This document shows positions 1-9,179 of a stretch of 64,000 nt of DNA, piece by piece. Every line of letters starts with the position of its first letter. The stretch's first letter is position 1. The position numbers and the translations under genes are program-made. Source of the stretch: Burkholderia diffusa (GTDB lineage: Bacteria; Pseudomonadota; Gammaproteobacteria; Burkholderiales; Burkholderiaceae); assembly GCF_902499115.1 (NCBI RefSeq), contig NZ_CABVPN010000029.1:39308-103307 (forward strand), in the 5' to 3' direction. Below the pieces are notes generated by a model. The model saw only the letters and a list, made by a program, of their open reading frames with translations, did not search any database and was not told where the DNA came from.

Positions 1-695
1 GGCACGTCGATCGCGCCCGCATACGACCCGGTCGTTACGATCTGGCCGGCACGCGCGCCGTCGCCGCGCGATGCGAGGAAATTGACCAGCCACACGAGCG
101 GCTTGAGCGGATCGCCGTCCGGATGACGGCCGTCGATCGTGCGATTCAGCGCACCTTCGAACGACAGCGCGAGCGTCTCGAGCGGCACGTTCAATCCATC
201 GGGCACGACGGGGCCCACGCACAATCCCTGGTTGAACTGCCCGTCGGCGAGCAGTTCGAACTTCGACGCGCGCGCGGGCTCCGCATAGCGGCAACCCAGC
301 ACCTCGAGCACGATGCGCACTTCGCGGATCGCGCCGCGCACGTCGCTCTCGTCGTACGGCTGCGCGCGCGCGGGCAGGTCGCGATCGAGCACGAACGCGA
401 TCTCCGGCTCGATCCGCACGATCGGGCCGCCGACGACGCGATACGGCACATCGGCTTCGCGGATCGTCGACGCGAAGATCGGCGCGACGATCACGCGGTC
501 GGGCGGCGGCAGCGCGCATTTCCATCCGCCGATGGCTTCGCCGAGCAGGTCGGCGACGCGATGCTGGATCGCCAGCGCGGTATCGACGCTCTCGGGGCGC
601 AAGGCGTCGGGGAGCAGCGGGCCGGGCACGCCGGCATGGCGGGCGGCGACGAGATGCTGGGCGGCGCCGTCCACGCGTTCGGTAGTCGTTGTCAT
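1..695 (-). CDS. 2-keto-4-pentenoate hydratase / fumarylacetoacetate hydrolase family protein, 3' end outside window
   Basis: Reading the minus strand from ATG 695 gives 231 codons without a stop, running off the left edge. The product starts MTTTTERVDG and contains LAIQHRVADLLGEAIGGWK near residues 45-65, the typical N-terminal region of the MhpD/HpcG hydratase family. A run ending IVRIEPEIAFVLDRDLP follows, where the family places its metal-binding Glu residues. Such enzymes hydrate 2-hydroxypenta-2,4-dienoates in meta-cleavage pathways, or are related decarboxylases; the substrate cannot be told here. It is divergent from the universal stress gene. The Shine-Dalgarno is weak. The family is fairly sure, the exact reaction is not. 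Confidence 0.8.
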   Translation of the reverse strand, partial: MTTTTERVDGAAQHLVAARHAGVPGPLLPDALRPESVDTALAIQHRVADLLGEAIGGWKCALPPPDRVIVAPIFASTIREADVPYRVVGGPIVRIEPEIAFVLDRDLPARAQPYDESDVRGAIREVRIVLEVLGCRYAEPARASKFELLADGQFNQGLCVGPVVPDGLNVPLETLALSFEGALNRTIDGRHPDGDPLKPLVWLVNFLASRGDGARAGQIVTTGSYAGAIDV

Positions 696-867
696 GTCGG
701 TTGAGCGAGTTGAAAGTGAGCCGGCAAAAAAAGGGCCGGACGAAGGTCGCAACGTCGATGATAGCGCTTTCGGCGGCATGGCCGCCCGGTTGCCCGGCGC
801 GGCCTCGGGGATGGCGCGCCGATTTTTGCGCGTGGCGCTTTGCCGCACGCCGCGTTTTGGGTGGATT

Positions 868-881
868 TTGATCGCCGTCAA
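868..881. promoter_or_regulatory. FNR/ANR-like box upstream of usp
   Basis: TTGATCGCCGTCAA matches the FNR consensus TTGAT-N4-ATCAA at 9 of 10 positions. It lies 80 bp before the stress-protein ATG, a suitable place for an activator site. A second box of equal quality precedes narG. Binding is inferred. Confidence 0.6.
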
Positions 882-961
882 GCTTCCAGCCGGCCGTCCG
901 CCGATGATGGGGACATGGCCACGCGCGACCGCGCGCGGCAACTCACCCCAGCGAGGTTCGC

Positions 962-1441
962 ATGTACAAGAAGATCATGGTGGCCGTCGACGGCAGCGCT
1001 TCGTCGAAACAGGCGCTTGCCGAGGCAATGAAGGTGGCACTGGCGGGCGACACGCACGTCAGCGTCGTGTACGTGGTCGACAAGTCGGTGCTGTTTACGT
1101 ACGCGGGTCGTTTCGATCCGCATGCGCTCATCGAGGAAATCCGCGACGACGGGCGCAAGGTGCTGCGTGAAGCCGAAGAGGTCCTCGCGCGGGCCGGCGC
1201 GAAGGGCGAGGGCGAACTCGTCGAGACCGAGAGCATTGGCGAGGACGTCGCGGAACGCCTGCAGCGTTACGTCAAGGAGCGCGGGATCGACCTCGCGGTG
1301 GTCGGCACGCACGGGCGGCGCGGCATCCGGCGCGTGGTGCTCGGGAGCGTCGCCGAGCGCTTCGTGCGTGGCTCGAAGTGCCCGGTGCTGCTGATTCGCG
1401 GCGACGATGCCGGCGAGCCGGCTTCCGCCGCGGCAGCCTGA
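962..1441 (+). CDS. Universal stress protein, UspA family (ATP-binding type)
   Basis: A single Usp domain of 159 residues. The N-terminal beta strand MYKKIMVAVDGS and the C-terminal nucleotide loop GTHGRRGIRRVVLGSVAE (about residues 117-134, pattern G-x2-G-x9-G-S) are both intact, indicating the ATP-binding class of cytoplasmic stress proteins. The sequence CGAGG lies about 5 bp before the ATG. The FNR-like box 80 bp upstream fits induction by low oxygen, as known for Usp genes in Burkholderia and Pseudomonas. A small membrane-protein gene follows 15 bp downstream and is probably co-transcribed. Confidence 0.93.
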   Translation: MYKKIMVAVDGSASSKQALAEAMKVALAGDTHVSVVYVVDKSVLFTYAGRFDPHALIEEIRDDGRKVLREAEEVLARAGAKGEGELVETESIGEDVAERLQRYVKERGIDLAVVGTHGRRGIRRVVLGSVAERFVRGSKCPVLLIRGDDAGEPASAAAA

Positions 1442-1456
1442 TCTGGCGGACGCGCG

Positions 1457-1648
1457 ATGATACGTCGTCAATACCGGATCGTCGTCGCGGCGATCGCCGT
1501 GTTCGTGTCGCTCGCGGGGATGATGGCCGTGGTGACCGGGCTGCTGTTCGACGAAACGATCGCGCTGCGTGGCGGCGCGGTCGCGTTGATCGTCGGCGTG
1601 GCCTGCTTTGTCGTCATGCTCAACCCGGGGCCGAAGGGCGAGGGGTGA
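1457..1648 (+). CDS. Small two-helix membrane protein
   Basis: A 63-residue product with two hydrophobic stretches: residues 8-29 (VVAAIAVFVSLAGMMAVV region) and 38-56 (GGAVALIVGVACFVVML). They are joined by a short acidic loop (FDET), and the tail is short and charged. No known family is recognised. It follows usp by only 15 bp and probably shares its promoter, which suggests a membrane role under low-oxygen stress. That role is inference from context. Confidence 0.6.
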   Translation: MIRRQYRIVVAAIAVFVSLAGMMAVVTGLLFDETIALRGGAVALIVGVACFVVMLNPGPKGEG

Positions 1649-2290
1649 CGCGCGGCGCTTCCTCGGTTTCATGCAAGACCGGCAATCACCGCAGCAGCAC
1701 CGCCGGTCCGTCTTTCCGCCTCTCTCCGTCCGTCATGTCCGGCGCATTCGCGTCATCCTGCCCGGCCGGCATCGCCCTGGCCGGCATCTCCCGTCTCATC
1801 GATTCCGCATCAGGCAGCGCACGCTTTGATTGAATGACTCGCGCATGCGCGAGCACGCCGCTGCTTACCTCATCGCGGCGGTCGAGTCCTGTCCTCGCAG
1901 CTTTCCTTCGGTGGCGCACCCGCATTGATCCGGCCTGACACGGCAACCGTTAGCGCGCGCGTGGCAGCGACCCGTGCGTGATTGCATCGCGCCGCGAAAG
2001 CGCGTGATGTCGTGACAAAGCGGCTCACGTGCATAACCGTGTGATCGAGCGCCGGCCTGCAACCCGTCAAACCCGTTTCGAAGTCCTTCGTGAAGGCGGG
2101 AGCCGCGCGGCGGTTCCAGATGGCAAACACCGGTTGATTCAACGCCACACGGTGCAGGTGAATCCCGAGCCTCGCTCCGGCTACGAGTGGCCGCGATGGA
2201 CGAACGCGTGATGCGAAGGTCCGGTGCCGAGCATGCCATTAGCGCTCCTGAATCGATCCCCATTTAATACCGATGCGTGCGGGGGCAACG
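1649..2290. other. Non-coding region before the nar operon
   Basis: About 640 bp with no convincing gene. Short open frames exist on both strands but lack ribosome sites and family resemblance. A perfect 16-bp palindrome, CTCGCGCATGCGCGAG, occupies 1838-1853. The GC content falls towards the nar promoter. Possible upstream activator sites for nar lie here, but none could be assigned. Confidence 0.6.
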
Positions 2291-2319
2291 ATATCGTGAT
2301 TTGTATCAAATCGTGATAT
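2291..2319. promoter_or_regulatory. FNR-like box inside a 29-bp dyad upstream of narG
   Basis: GTGATTTGTATCAA (2296-2309) matches TTGAT-N4-ATCAA at 9 of 10 positions. It is nested in a larger imperfect dyad centred on 2305, with arms ATATC/GATAT at the outside and GATTTG/CAAATC inside. Its distance to the chosen narG start is about 155 bp, leaving a leader of roughly 115 nt if transcription starts about 40 bp downstream. Activation of nar operons by FNR/ANR/DNR is established; this site is inferred. Confidence 0.65.
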
Positions 2320-2464
2320 GTCGATCCGAAAGAGAATTCATTCGATCCGGACGCAAGGGATGGAACCGGACGCCACGAGCCGAATGCCGATCGTCCTTTA
2401 CATCCGGAATATCACCTCCTTAAATACTCAGGGTCTGCGAAAAGACCGGAAAAACGAGATCCCC

Positions 2465-5400
2465 ATGAGCCATTTCCTGGATAGATTGCGTTATTTCTCC
2501 ACCACAAGGCCAACATTCTCCGACGGACACGGCGCCGTCACGGACGAGGACCGCAAATGGGAAGACGGCTATCGGCTGCGCTGGCAGCACGACAAGATCG
2601 TCCGTTCGACCCACGGGGTGAACTGCACGGGTTCGTGCTCCTGGAAGGTCTATGTGAAAGGCGGGATCGTCACCTGGGAAACGCAGCAGACCGACTACCC
2701 CCGCACGCGCCCCGACATGCCGAACCACGAGCCGCGCGGCTGCTCGCGCGGCGCTTCGTACTCCTGGTATCTGTATAGCGCGAACCGTCTCAAGCATCCG
2801 ATGGTGCGCAGCGCGCTGGTGAAGCTGTGGCGCGAACGCCGCCGCACGCTCGCGCCGGTCGACGCATGGCGTTCGATCGTCGAGGACGACGACGCGCGGC
2901 GCTCGTATCAGAGCCGGCGCGGGCTCGGCGGTTTCGTACGCGCGAGCTGGGACGAGGTCAATGAGATCGTTGCGGCCGCAAACGTTTACACGGTCGAGCG
3001 GCACGGGCCCGATCGCGTCGTCGGCTTCTCGCCGATTCCGGCGATGTCGATGGTGTCGTACGCGGCGGGCTCGCGCTACCTGTCGCTGATCGGCGGCGTG
3101 TGCCTGAGCTTCTACGACTGGTATTGCGACCTGCCGCCCGCGTCGCCGCAGACCTGGGGCGAGCAGACCGACGTGCCGGAATCGGCCGACTGGTACAACT
3201 CGACGTTCATCATGATGTGGGGCTCCAACGTCCCGCAGACCCGCACGCCCGATGCGCACTTCCTCGTCGAGGCGCGCTATCGCGGCACGAAGGTCGTGTC
3301 GGTGTTCCCCGACTACTCGGAAGGCGCGAAGTTCGGTGATCTGTGGCTGCATCCGAAGCAGGGCACCGACGCGGCGCTCGCGCTCGCGATGGGTCACGTG
3401 ATCCTGAAGGAGTTCCACCTCGCAGGCAAGAGCGACTATTTCATCGACTACTGCAAGCGCTATACCGACATGCCGGCGCTCGTGCGCCTCGTGCCGCACG
3501 GCGATGGCTACGTGCCCGAGCGCCTCGTGCGCGCGTCCGATTTCGACGACGCGCTCGACGAGGCTGCACATCCGGACTGGAAGACCGTGATGATCGACGA
3601 CGCGACCGGCGAATTCGTCGTGCCGGTGGGCTCGATCGGCTTCCGCTGGGGGCAGCAGGCCAAGGACGGATCGAGCGACAAGGGCAAGTGGAACCTGCGA
3701 GGCGAGACGTCGAAGGGTGCGGCGCTGTCACCACGGCTGTCCTGCACGGCCGGGCACGACGACGTGGTCGACGTGCTGTTTCCGTACTTCGGCAACCAGC
3801 CGCACGCGCATTTCAACTCGACGCAGCACGGCTCCGAGCTGTCTCGCCGGATCGGCGTGCGGCGCGTCGCGACGCACGACGGCGAGATGCTGGTCGCGAC
3901 CGTCTACGACCTGTTCGTCGCGAACTACGGGCTCGACCAGGGGCTGGGCGGGCGCGACGTGGCCGCGAGCTACGACGACGATCTTCCATATACGCCTGCC
4001 TGGCAGGAAACGATCACGGGCGTGAAGCGCGCGGACGTGATCTCGGTCGCGCGGCAGTTCGCGGAGAACGCGCACAAGACGCAAGGCAAGTCGATGGTGA
4101 TCATCGGCGCGGGGATCAACCACTGGTTCCACATGGACATGTCGTACCGCGCGATCATCAACATGCTGATCATGTGCGGCTGCGTCGGCAAGCCGGGCGG
4201 CGGCTGGTCGCATTACGTGGGCCAGGAGAAGCTGCGTCCGCAGACGGGCTGGACCGCGCTCGCGTTCGCGCTCGACTGGAACCGGCCGCCGCGGCACATG
4301 AACGCGACGTCGTTCTTCTACGCGCACACCGATCAGTGGCGCTACGACACGATGGACCCGGGCGCGCTGCTGTCCCCGCTCGCGGACAAGACGCAGTTCC
4401 ACGGTTCGCCGATCGACTACAACGTGCGCGCCGAACGGATGGGCTGGCTGCCGTCCGCGCCGCAGCTCGCGGTGAATCCGCTGAAGGTCGGTGCGAGTCT
4501 CGGCGACCCCGCGCAGGCCGGCGCCGAGGTCGCGCGGCACCTGAAAGCCGGGATGCTGCGGATGGCGTGCGAGGACCCGGATTCCCCCGACAACTTCCCG
4601 CGCAACCTGTTCGTGTGGCGCTCGAACCTGCTCGGTTCGTCGGGCAAGGGCCACGAGTATTTCCTGAAGCACCTGCTCGGCACGACCAACGGCGTGCAGG
4701 GCGACGACCTCGGCGCGACGGGCGGCGCGCGTCCGGAGGAAGTGAAGTGGCACGACGAAGCGCCGCGCGGCAAGCTCGACCTGCTCGTCACGCTCGACTT
4801 CCGGATGTCGACCACCTGCATGTATTCGGACGTCGTGCTGCCGACCGCGACGTGGTACGAGAAGGACGACATGAACACGTCCGACATGCACCCGTTCATC
4901 CATCCGCTGTCGGCAGCGGTCGATCCCGCATGGGAATCGAAGAGCGACTGGGAAATCTTCAAGGGGATCGCGAAGCGCTTCTCCGAGCTGTGCGACGGGC
5001 ATCTTGGCGTCGAACGCGACGTCGTGCTCGCGCCGATCGCGCACGATACGCCGGGCGAACTCGCGCAGCCGTTCGACGTGCAGGACTGGAAGCGCGGCGA
5101 ATGCGAGCCGGTGCCGGGCCGTACGATGCCGTCGGTGATCGCGGTCGAGCGCGATTATCCGAATACGTATGCACGCTTCACGTCGCTCGGCCCGCTGATG
5201 GACAAGCTCGGCAACGCGGGCAAGGGCATCGGCTGGGACACGAAGGACGAAGTGAAGCTGCTCGGCCAGCTCAATTACCAGGTCGCCGGCGGCGCCACGC
5301 AGGGGCGCCCGCGCATCGACACCGCGCTCGACGCCGCGGAGGTGATTCTCGCGCTCGCGCCGGAGACCAACGGCGAAGTCGCGGTGAAGGCGTGGCGCGC

Positions 5401-6244
5401 GTTGTCTGGCATCACCGGCATCGACCACACGCACCTGGCCGCCGCGCGCGCGGACGAGAAGATCCGTTTCCGCGACATCCAGGCGCAACCGCGCAAGATC
5501 ATCTCGTCGCCGACGTGGAGCGGGATCGAATCCGAGCACGTGTCGTACAACGCCGGTTACGTGAACGTGCACGAGCTGGTGCCGTGGCGCACGCTGACGG
5601 GCCGTCAGCAGTTGTACCAGGATCACGCGTGGATGCGCGCGTTCGGCGAGTCGCTGTGCGTGTACAAGCCGCCGATCGACACGGGCAGCTATGCGCACAT
5701 GGTCGGCAAGCGCTCGAACGGCAATCCGGAGCGCGTGCTCAACTTCCTGACGCCGCACCAGAAGTGGGGGATCCACAGCACGTACACGGACAACCTGCTG
5801 ATGCTGACGCTGTCGCGCGGCGGCCCGATCGTGTGGATGTCGGAGGACGACGCGAAAGCGATCGGCGCGGTCGATAACGACTGGATCGAGTGCTACAACT
5901 CGAACGGTGCATTGTGCGCGCGGGCGGTCGTGAGTCAGCGGATTCCGTCCGGGATGGTGATGATGTACCACGCGCAGGAAAAGATCGTGAACACGCCGGG
6001 CTCCGAGATCACCGGCACGCGCGGCGGCATTCACAACTCGGTCACGCGCATCGCGCTGAAGCCGACCCACATGATCGGCGGCTACGCGCAGCTGTCGTAC
6101 GGCTTCAACTATTACGGCACGGTCGGCTCGAATCGCGACGAGTTCCTGATCGTGCGCAGAATGAGCAAGATCGACTGGCTCGACGGCGAGGAAACCGCGG
6201 TCGACCCGACCACACAGGCCGTACGGGATGGAGAAACGTCATGA
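2465..6244 (+). CDS. narG: Respiratory nitrate reductase alpha subunit
   Basis: Catalytic molybdenum subunit of the membrane-bound, cytoplasm-facing nitrate reductase: it reduces nitrate to nitrite with electrons from quinol passed through NarI and NarH. The product is 1259 residues (E. coli about 1247). The FS0 iron-sulfur ligands are present as STHGVNCTGSCSWK and the later RGCSRGAS, and the Mo-ligand region as SADWYNSTFIMMWGSN. Start 2465 is chosen because MSHFLDRLRYFS aligns with known NarG starts. The frame stays open 49 codons upstream to 2318, but that part has no NarG resemblance and reaches into the promoter dyad. The stop overlaps narH by 4 nt (ATGA). Confidence 0.97.
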   Translation: MSHFLDRLRYFSTTRPTFSDGHGAVTDEDRKWEDGYRLRWQHDKIVRSTHGVNCTGSCSWKVYVKGGIVTWETQQTDYPRTRPDMPNHEPRGCSRGASYSWYLYSANRLKHPMVRSALVKLWRERRRTLAPVDAWRSIVEDDDARRSYQSRRGLGGFVRASWDEVNEIVAAANVYTVERHGPDRVVGFSPIPAMSMVSYAAGSRYLSLIGGVCLSFYDWYCDLPPASPQTWGEQTDVPESADWYNSTFIMMWGSNVPQTRTPDAHFLVEARYRGTKVVSVFPDYSEGAKFGDLWLHPKQGTDAALALAMGHVILKEFHLAGKSDYFIDYCKRYTDMPALVRLVPHGDGYVPERLVRASDFDDALDEAAHPDWKTVMIDDATGEFVVPVGSIGFRWGQQAKDGSSDKGKWNLRGETSKGAALSPRLSCTAGHDDVVDVLFPYFGNQPHAHFNSTQHGSELSRRIGVRRVATHDGEMLVATVYDLFVANYGLDQGLGGRDVAASYDDDLPYTPAWQETITGVKRADVISVARQFAENAHKTQGKSMVIIGAGINHWFHMDMSYRAIINMLIMCGCVGKPGGGWSHYVGQEKLRPQTGWTALAFALDWNRPPRHMNATSFFYAHTDQWRYDTMDPGALLSPLADKTQFHGSPIDYNVRAERMGWLPSAPQLAVNPLKVGASLGDPAQAGAEVARHLKAGMLRMACEDPDSPDNFPRNLFVWRSNLLGSSGKGHEYFLKHLLGTTNGVQGDDLGATGGARPEEVKWHDEAPRGKLDLLVTLDFRMSTTCMYSDVVLPTATWYEKDDMNTSDMHPFIHPLSAAVDPAWESKSDWEIFKGIAKRFSELCDGHLGVERDVVLAPIAHDTPGELAQPFDVQDWKRGECEPVPGRTMPSVIAVERDYPNTYARFTSLGPLMDKLGNAGKGIGWDTKDEVKLLGQLNYQVAGGATQGRPRIDTALDAAEVILALAPETNGEVAVKAWRALSGITGIDHTHLAAARADEKIRFRDIQAQPRKIISSPTWSGIESEHVSYNAGYVNVHELVPWRTLTGRQQLYQDHAWMRAFGESLCVYKPPIDTGSYAHMVGKRSNGNPERVLNFLTPHQKWGIHSTYTDNLLMLTLSRGGPIVWMSEDDAKAIGAVDNDWIECYNSNGALCARAVVSQRIPSGMVMMYHAQEKIVNTPGSEITGTRGGIHNSVTRIALKPTHMIGGYAQLSYGFNYYGTVGSNRDEFLIVRRMSKIDWLDGEETAVDPTTQAVRDGETS

Positions 6245-7770
6245 AGGTACGCGCACAGATCGCGATGGTGCTGAACCTCGACAAGTGCATCGGGTGCCAT
6301 ACCTGCTCGGTGACCTGCAAGAACGTGTGGACCAGCCGCGAAGGGATGGAGTACGCGTGGTTCAACAACGTCGAGACGAAGCCGGGCATCGGCTATCCGA
6401 AGGACTGGGAGAATCAGGACCGCTGGCGCGGCGGCTGGCAACGCCGTGCGGACGGCCGGATCGAGCCGCGTATGGGCGGCAAGTGGCGGCTGCTCGCGCA
6501 GATTTTCGCGAACCCGCACCTGCCCGAAATCGATGATTACTACGAGCCGTTCACATTCGACTACGGCCATCTTCAGGAAGCGGGCAACACGCGCGCGATG
6601 CCGGTCGCGCGGCCGCGCTCGCTGATCAGCGGCCAGCGGCTCGAAAAGATCGAGTGGGGTCCGAACTGGGAGGAAATCCTCGGCGGCGAGTTCGAGAAGC
6701 GCGCGAAGGACTACAACTTCGAGTCGGTGCAGAAGGAGATCTACGGGCAGTTCGAGAACACCTTCATGATGTACCTGCCGCGCCTCTGCGAGCACTGCCT
6801 GAATCCGGCGTGCGTCGCGTCGTGCCCGTCGGATTCGATCTACAAGCGCGAGGAAGACGGCATCGTGCTGATCGACCAGGACAAGTGCCGCGGGTGGCGC
6901 ATGTGCGTGTCGGGCTGCCCGTACAAGAAGATCTACTACAACTGGCAGAGCGGCAAGGCCGAGAAGTGCATCTTCTGCTATCCGCGCATCGAGGCCGGCC
7001 AGCCGACGGTGTGTTCGGAAACCTGCGTGGGCCGCATCCGCTACCTCGGCGTGCTGCTGTACGACGCCGACAGGATCAGTGAAGCCGCGAGCGCGGAGAA
7101 CGAGAAGGACCTGTACGAAGCGCAGTTGTCGCTGTTCCTCGATCCGGAGGACCCGGCCGTGATCGCGCAAGCCGAGCGCGACGGCGTGCCGGCCGCGTGG
7201 CTCGACGCCGCGCGGCGCTCGCCGACCTACAAGATGGCGATCGACTGGAAGATCGCGTTCCCGCTGCATCCGGAATACCGGACGCTGCCGATGGTGTGGT
7301 ACGTGCCGCCGCTCTCGCCGATCAACTCGGCCGCCAACAGCGGCGCGCTCGGGATGAACGGCTATCTGCCGGACGTCGAATCGTTGCGCATTCCGCTGCG
7401 CTATCTCGCGAACCTGTTGACGGCCGGCGACGAGGCGCCCGTGAAGCTCGCGCTCGAACGGCTGCTCGCGATGCGCGCGTTCATGCGCGCGCGCCACGTC
7501 GACGGCGTCGACGCGCGCGGCGTGCTCGACCAGGTCGGTCTGTCGCTCGCGCAGGTCGAGGAGATGTACCGCTATCTCGCGATCGCGAACTACGAGGATC
7601 GCTTCGTGATCCCGACGACGCACCGCGAGTATGCGGAAAACGCATACGATCTGCGCGCGTCGTGCGGCTTCTCGTTCGGCAACGGCTGTTCCGACGGCCG
7701 TTCGGAGGGCAGCCTGTTCAGTCCGAAGAAGGGCACGAAAACCATTCCGATCCACGAGGCGTCCCGATGA
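6241..7770 (+). CDS. narH: Respiratory nitrate reductase beta subunit
   Basis: The 509-residue iron-sulfur subunit that carries electrons from NarI haems to NarG. Four cysteine clusters are visible: CIGCHTCSVTCK near the N-terminus, then CEHCLNPACVASCP, CRGWRMCVSGCP and CIFCYPRIEAGQPTVCSETC. The Trp in CRGWRMC is the known replacement that gives the 3Fe-4S centre. The start overlaps the narG stop by 4 nt and the end overlaps narJ by 4 nt, so translation is probably coupled. Length and motifs are normal for the family. Confidence 0.97.
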   Translation: MKVRAQIAMVLNLDKCIGCHTCSVTCKNVWTSREGMEYAWFNNVETKPGIGYPKDWENQDRWRGGWQRRADGRIEPRMGGKWRLLAQIFANPHLPEIDDYYEPFTFDYGHLQEAGNTRAMPVARPRSLISGQRLEKIEWGPNWEEILGGEFEKRAKDYNFESVQKEIYGQFENTFMMYLPRLCEHCLNPACVASCPSDSIYKREEDGIVLIDQDKCRGWRMCVSGCPYKKIYYNWQSGKAEKCIFCYPRIEAGQPTVCSETCVGRIRYLGVLLYDADRISEAASAENEKDLYEAQLSLFLDPEDPAVIAQAERDGVPAAWLDAARRSPTYKMAIDWKIAFPLHPEYRTLPMVWYVPPLSPINSAANSGALGMNGYLPDVESLRIPLRYLANLLTAGDEAPVKLALERLLAMRAFMRARHVDGVDARGVLDQVGLSLAQVEEMYRYLAIANYEDRFVIPTTHREYAENAYDLRASCGFSFGNGCSDGRSEGSLFSPKKGTKTIPIHEASR

Positions 7771-8462
7771 CCATCGCACCCGATCCGACCTACGCGGCGT
7801 TCGCTGCGCTGCTTGACTATCCCGACGATGCGCTCGTCGACGTGCTCGACTCGATCGAAGCCCACCTGCGCGAATATGCGCGCGCGCCGAAGGCGGTGCG
7901 CGCGGGCCTCGACCGCTTCTTCGCCTACGTGCGCGAGCGTGACTTGATGACGCTGCAGGAGAACTACGTCGCGCTGTTCGATCGCGGTCGCGCGACGTCA
8001 CTGCACCTGTTCGAGCACGTGCACGGCGAATCGCGCGACCGCGGGCAGGCGATGGTCGACCTGCTGCAGATGTACGAGCGGCACGGGTTGACGTTGAATC
8101 CGGGCGAGCTGCCCGACTACCTGCCCGTGTTCCTCGAATACCTGTCGCGGCTGCCGGCGACCGATGCGCGCAACCTGCTCGGCGAGACCGGCGAGATCCT
8201 GCGCGCGTTGGCCGGCCAACTCGCGCAGCGCGGCAGCCATTACAGCTTCGTTGTCGGCGCGCTGCTGCCGATGGCCGGCCTCGCGTCGGTCGACGCACCG
8301 GCGGCCGCGGACGACGACATCGCAGGCGAGCGGCCGAGTGCCGACGACTACCGCGCGCTCGACGCGTCGTATGCGGACGAGGCAGTGCGCTTCGTCGGCG
8401 CGGCAACGCCGGCCGAGCAGACGGTGCGGTTCCACGACAAGCGGCCGGCCCGCAGCGCATAA
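7767..8462 (+). CDS. narJ: Nitrate reductase assembly chaperone
   Basis: The 231-residue cytoplasmic chaperone that holds apo-NarGH until the molybdenum cofactor is inserted and the complex docks to NarI. It is mostly helical, with the typical N-terminal LLDYPDDAL and the region GELPDYLPVFLEYLSRL around residues 112-128, a conserved NarJ/TorD motif. ATG 7767 overlaps the narH stop (ATGA). Length matches E. coli NarJ (236). It is not part of the final enzyme. Confidence 0.95.
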   Translation: MTIAPDPTYAAFAALLDYPDDALVDVLDSIEAHLREYARAPKAVRAGLDRFFAYVRERDLMTLQENYVALFDRGRATSLHLFEHVHGESRDRGQAMVDLLQMYERHGLTLNPGELPDYLPVFLEYLSRLPATDARNLLGETGEILRALAGQLAQRGSHYSFVVGALLPMAGLASVDAPAAADDDIAGERPSADDYRALDASYADEAVRFVGAATPAEQTVRFHDKRPARSA

Positions 8463-8486
8463 GCGCGGGCTCAACTGGGGAAAGAC

Positions 8487-9170
8487 ATGAACGCTTATTT
8501 GCATCAGTTCCTGTTCGGGATCTACCCGTACATCTGTCTCGCGGTGCTGCTGGTCGGCAGCCTGATCCGCTTCGACCGCGAGCAGTACACGTGGAAGAGC
8601 GATTCGTCGCAGCTGCTGCGCCACGGGATGCTGCGGCTCGGCAGCAACCTGTTCCACTGGGGCGTGCTGGTCGTCGTGCTCGGGCACTTCGGCGGCTTCC
8701 TCGCACCGCACTGGCTCGTGTCGCCGTTCCTGTCGGCGTCCGGGCACCAGCTCGTCGCGATGGTGGCGGGCGGTGCGGCCGGCGTCGCGGCGATCATCGG
8801 GCTGACGATCCTGATCTGGCGCCGCCTCGGCGACCCGCGCATCCGCAAGAACAGCCGCCAGTCCGACATCCTGATCGTGCTGATGCTGTGGGTGCAACTC
8901 GCGCTCGGGCTCGGCACCGTCGTGCTGTCGACGCGCCACATGGACGGCGTGATGTTCGAGCAGCTCACCGATTACGTGAAGGGCGTCGGCACGTTCCGGC
9001 CGGACATCGCGAGCCTGCTGGTCGGCGTGCCGCTGACGTACCGGCTGCATATCCTGCTGGGCTTCACGATCTTCCTCGTGTCGCCGTTCACGCGGATGGT
9101 GCACATCTGGAGCGGTATCGCGTCGGTCGCGTACCTGATCCGCCCGTACCAGCTCGTGCGCAAGCGCTGA
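8487..9170 (+). CDS. narI: Respiratory nitrate reductase gamma subunit (cytochrome b)
   Basis: The membrane anchor of 227 residues with five predicted helices. It oxidises quinol and holds two b haems. Histidines at HGMLRLGSNLFHWGVL (near 50-65) and in the RLHILLGFTIFL and RMVHIWSG segments (near 184-205) fit the four known haem ligands. A weak purine-rich site (GGGGAAAG) precedes the ATG. It lies 24 bp after narJ and 9 bp before the PPIase gene. Confidence 0.95.
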   Translation: MNAYLHQFLFGIYPYICLAVLLVGSLIRFDREQYTWKSDSSQLLRHGMLRLGSNLFHWGVLVVVLGHFGGFLAPHWLVSPFLSASGHQLVAMVAGGAAGVAAIIGLTILIWRRLGDPRIRKNSRQSDILIVLMLWVQLALGLGTVVLSTRHMDGVMFEQLTDYVKGVGTFRPDIASLLVGVPLTYRLHILLGFTIFLVSPFTRMVHIWSGIASVAYLIRPYQLVRKR

Positions 9171-9179
9171 GGAGGCCAC

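Noticed and set aside
2318..2464. 49-codon N-terminal extension of NarG
   Set aside because: It begins inside the FNR dyad and does not resemble NarG; MSHFLDRLRYFS at 2465 fits the family start.
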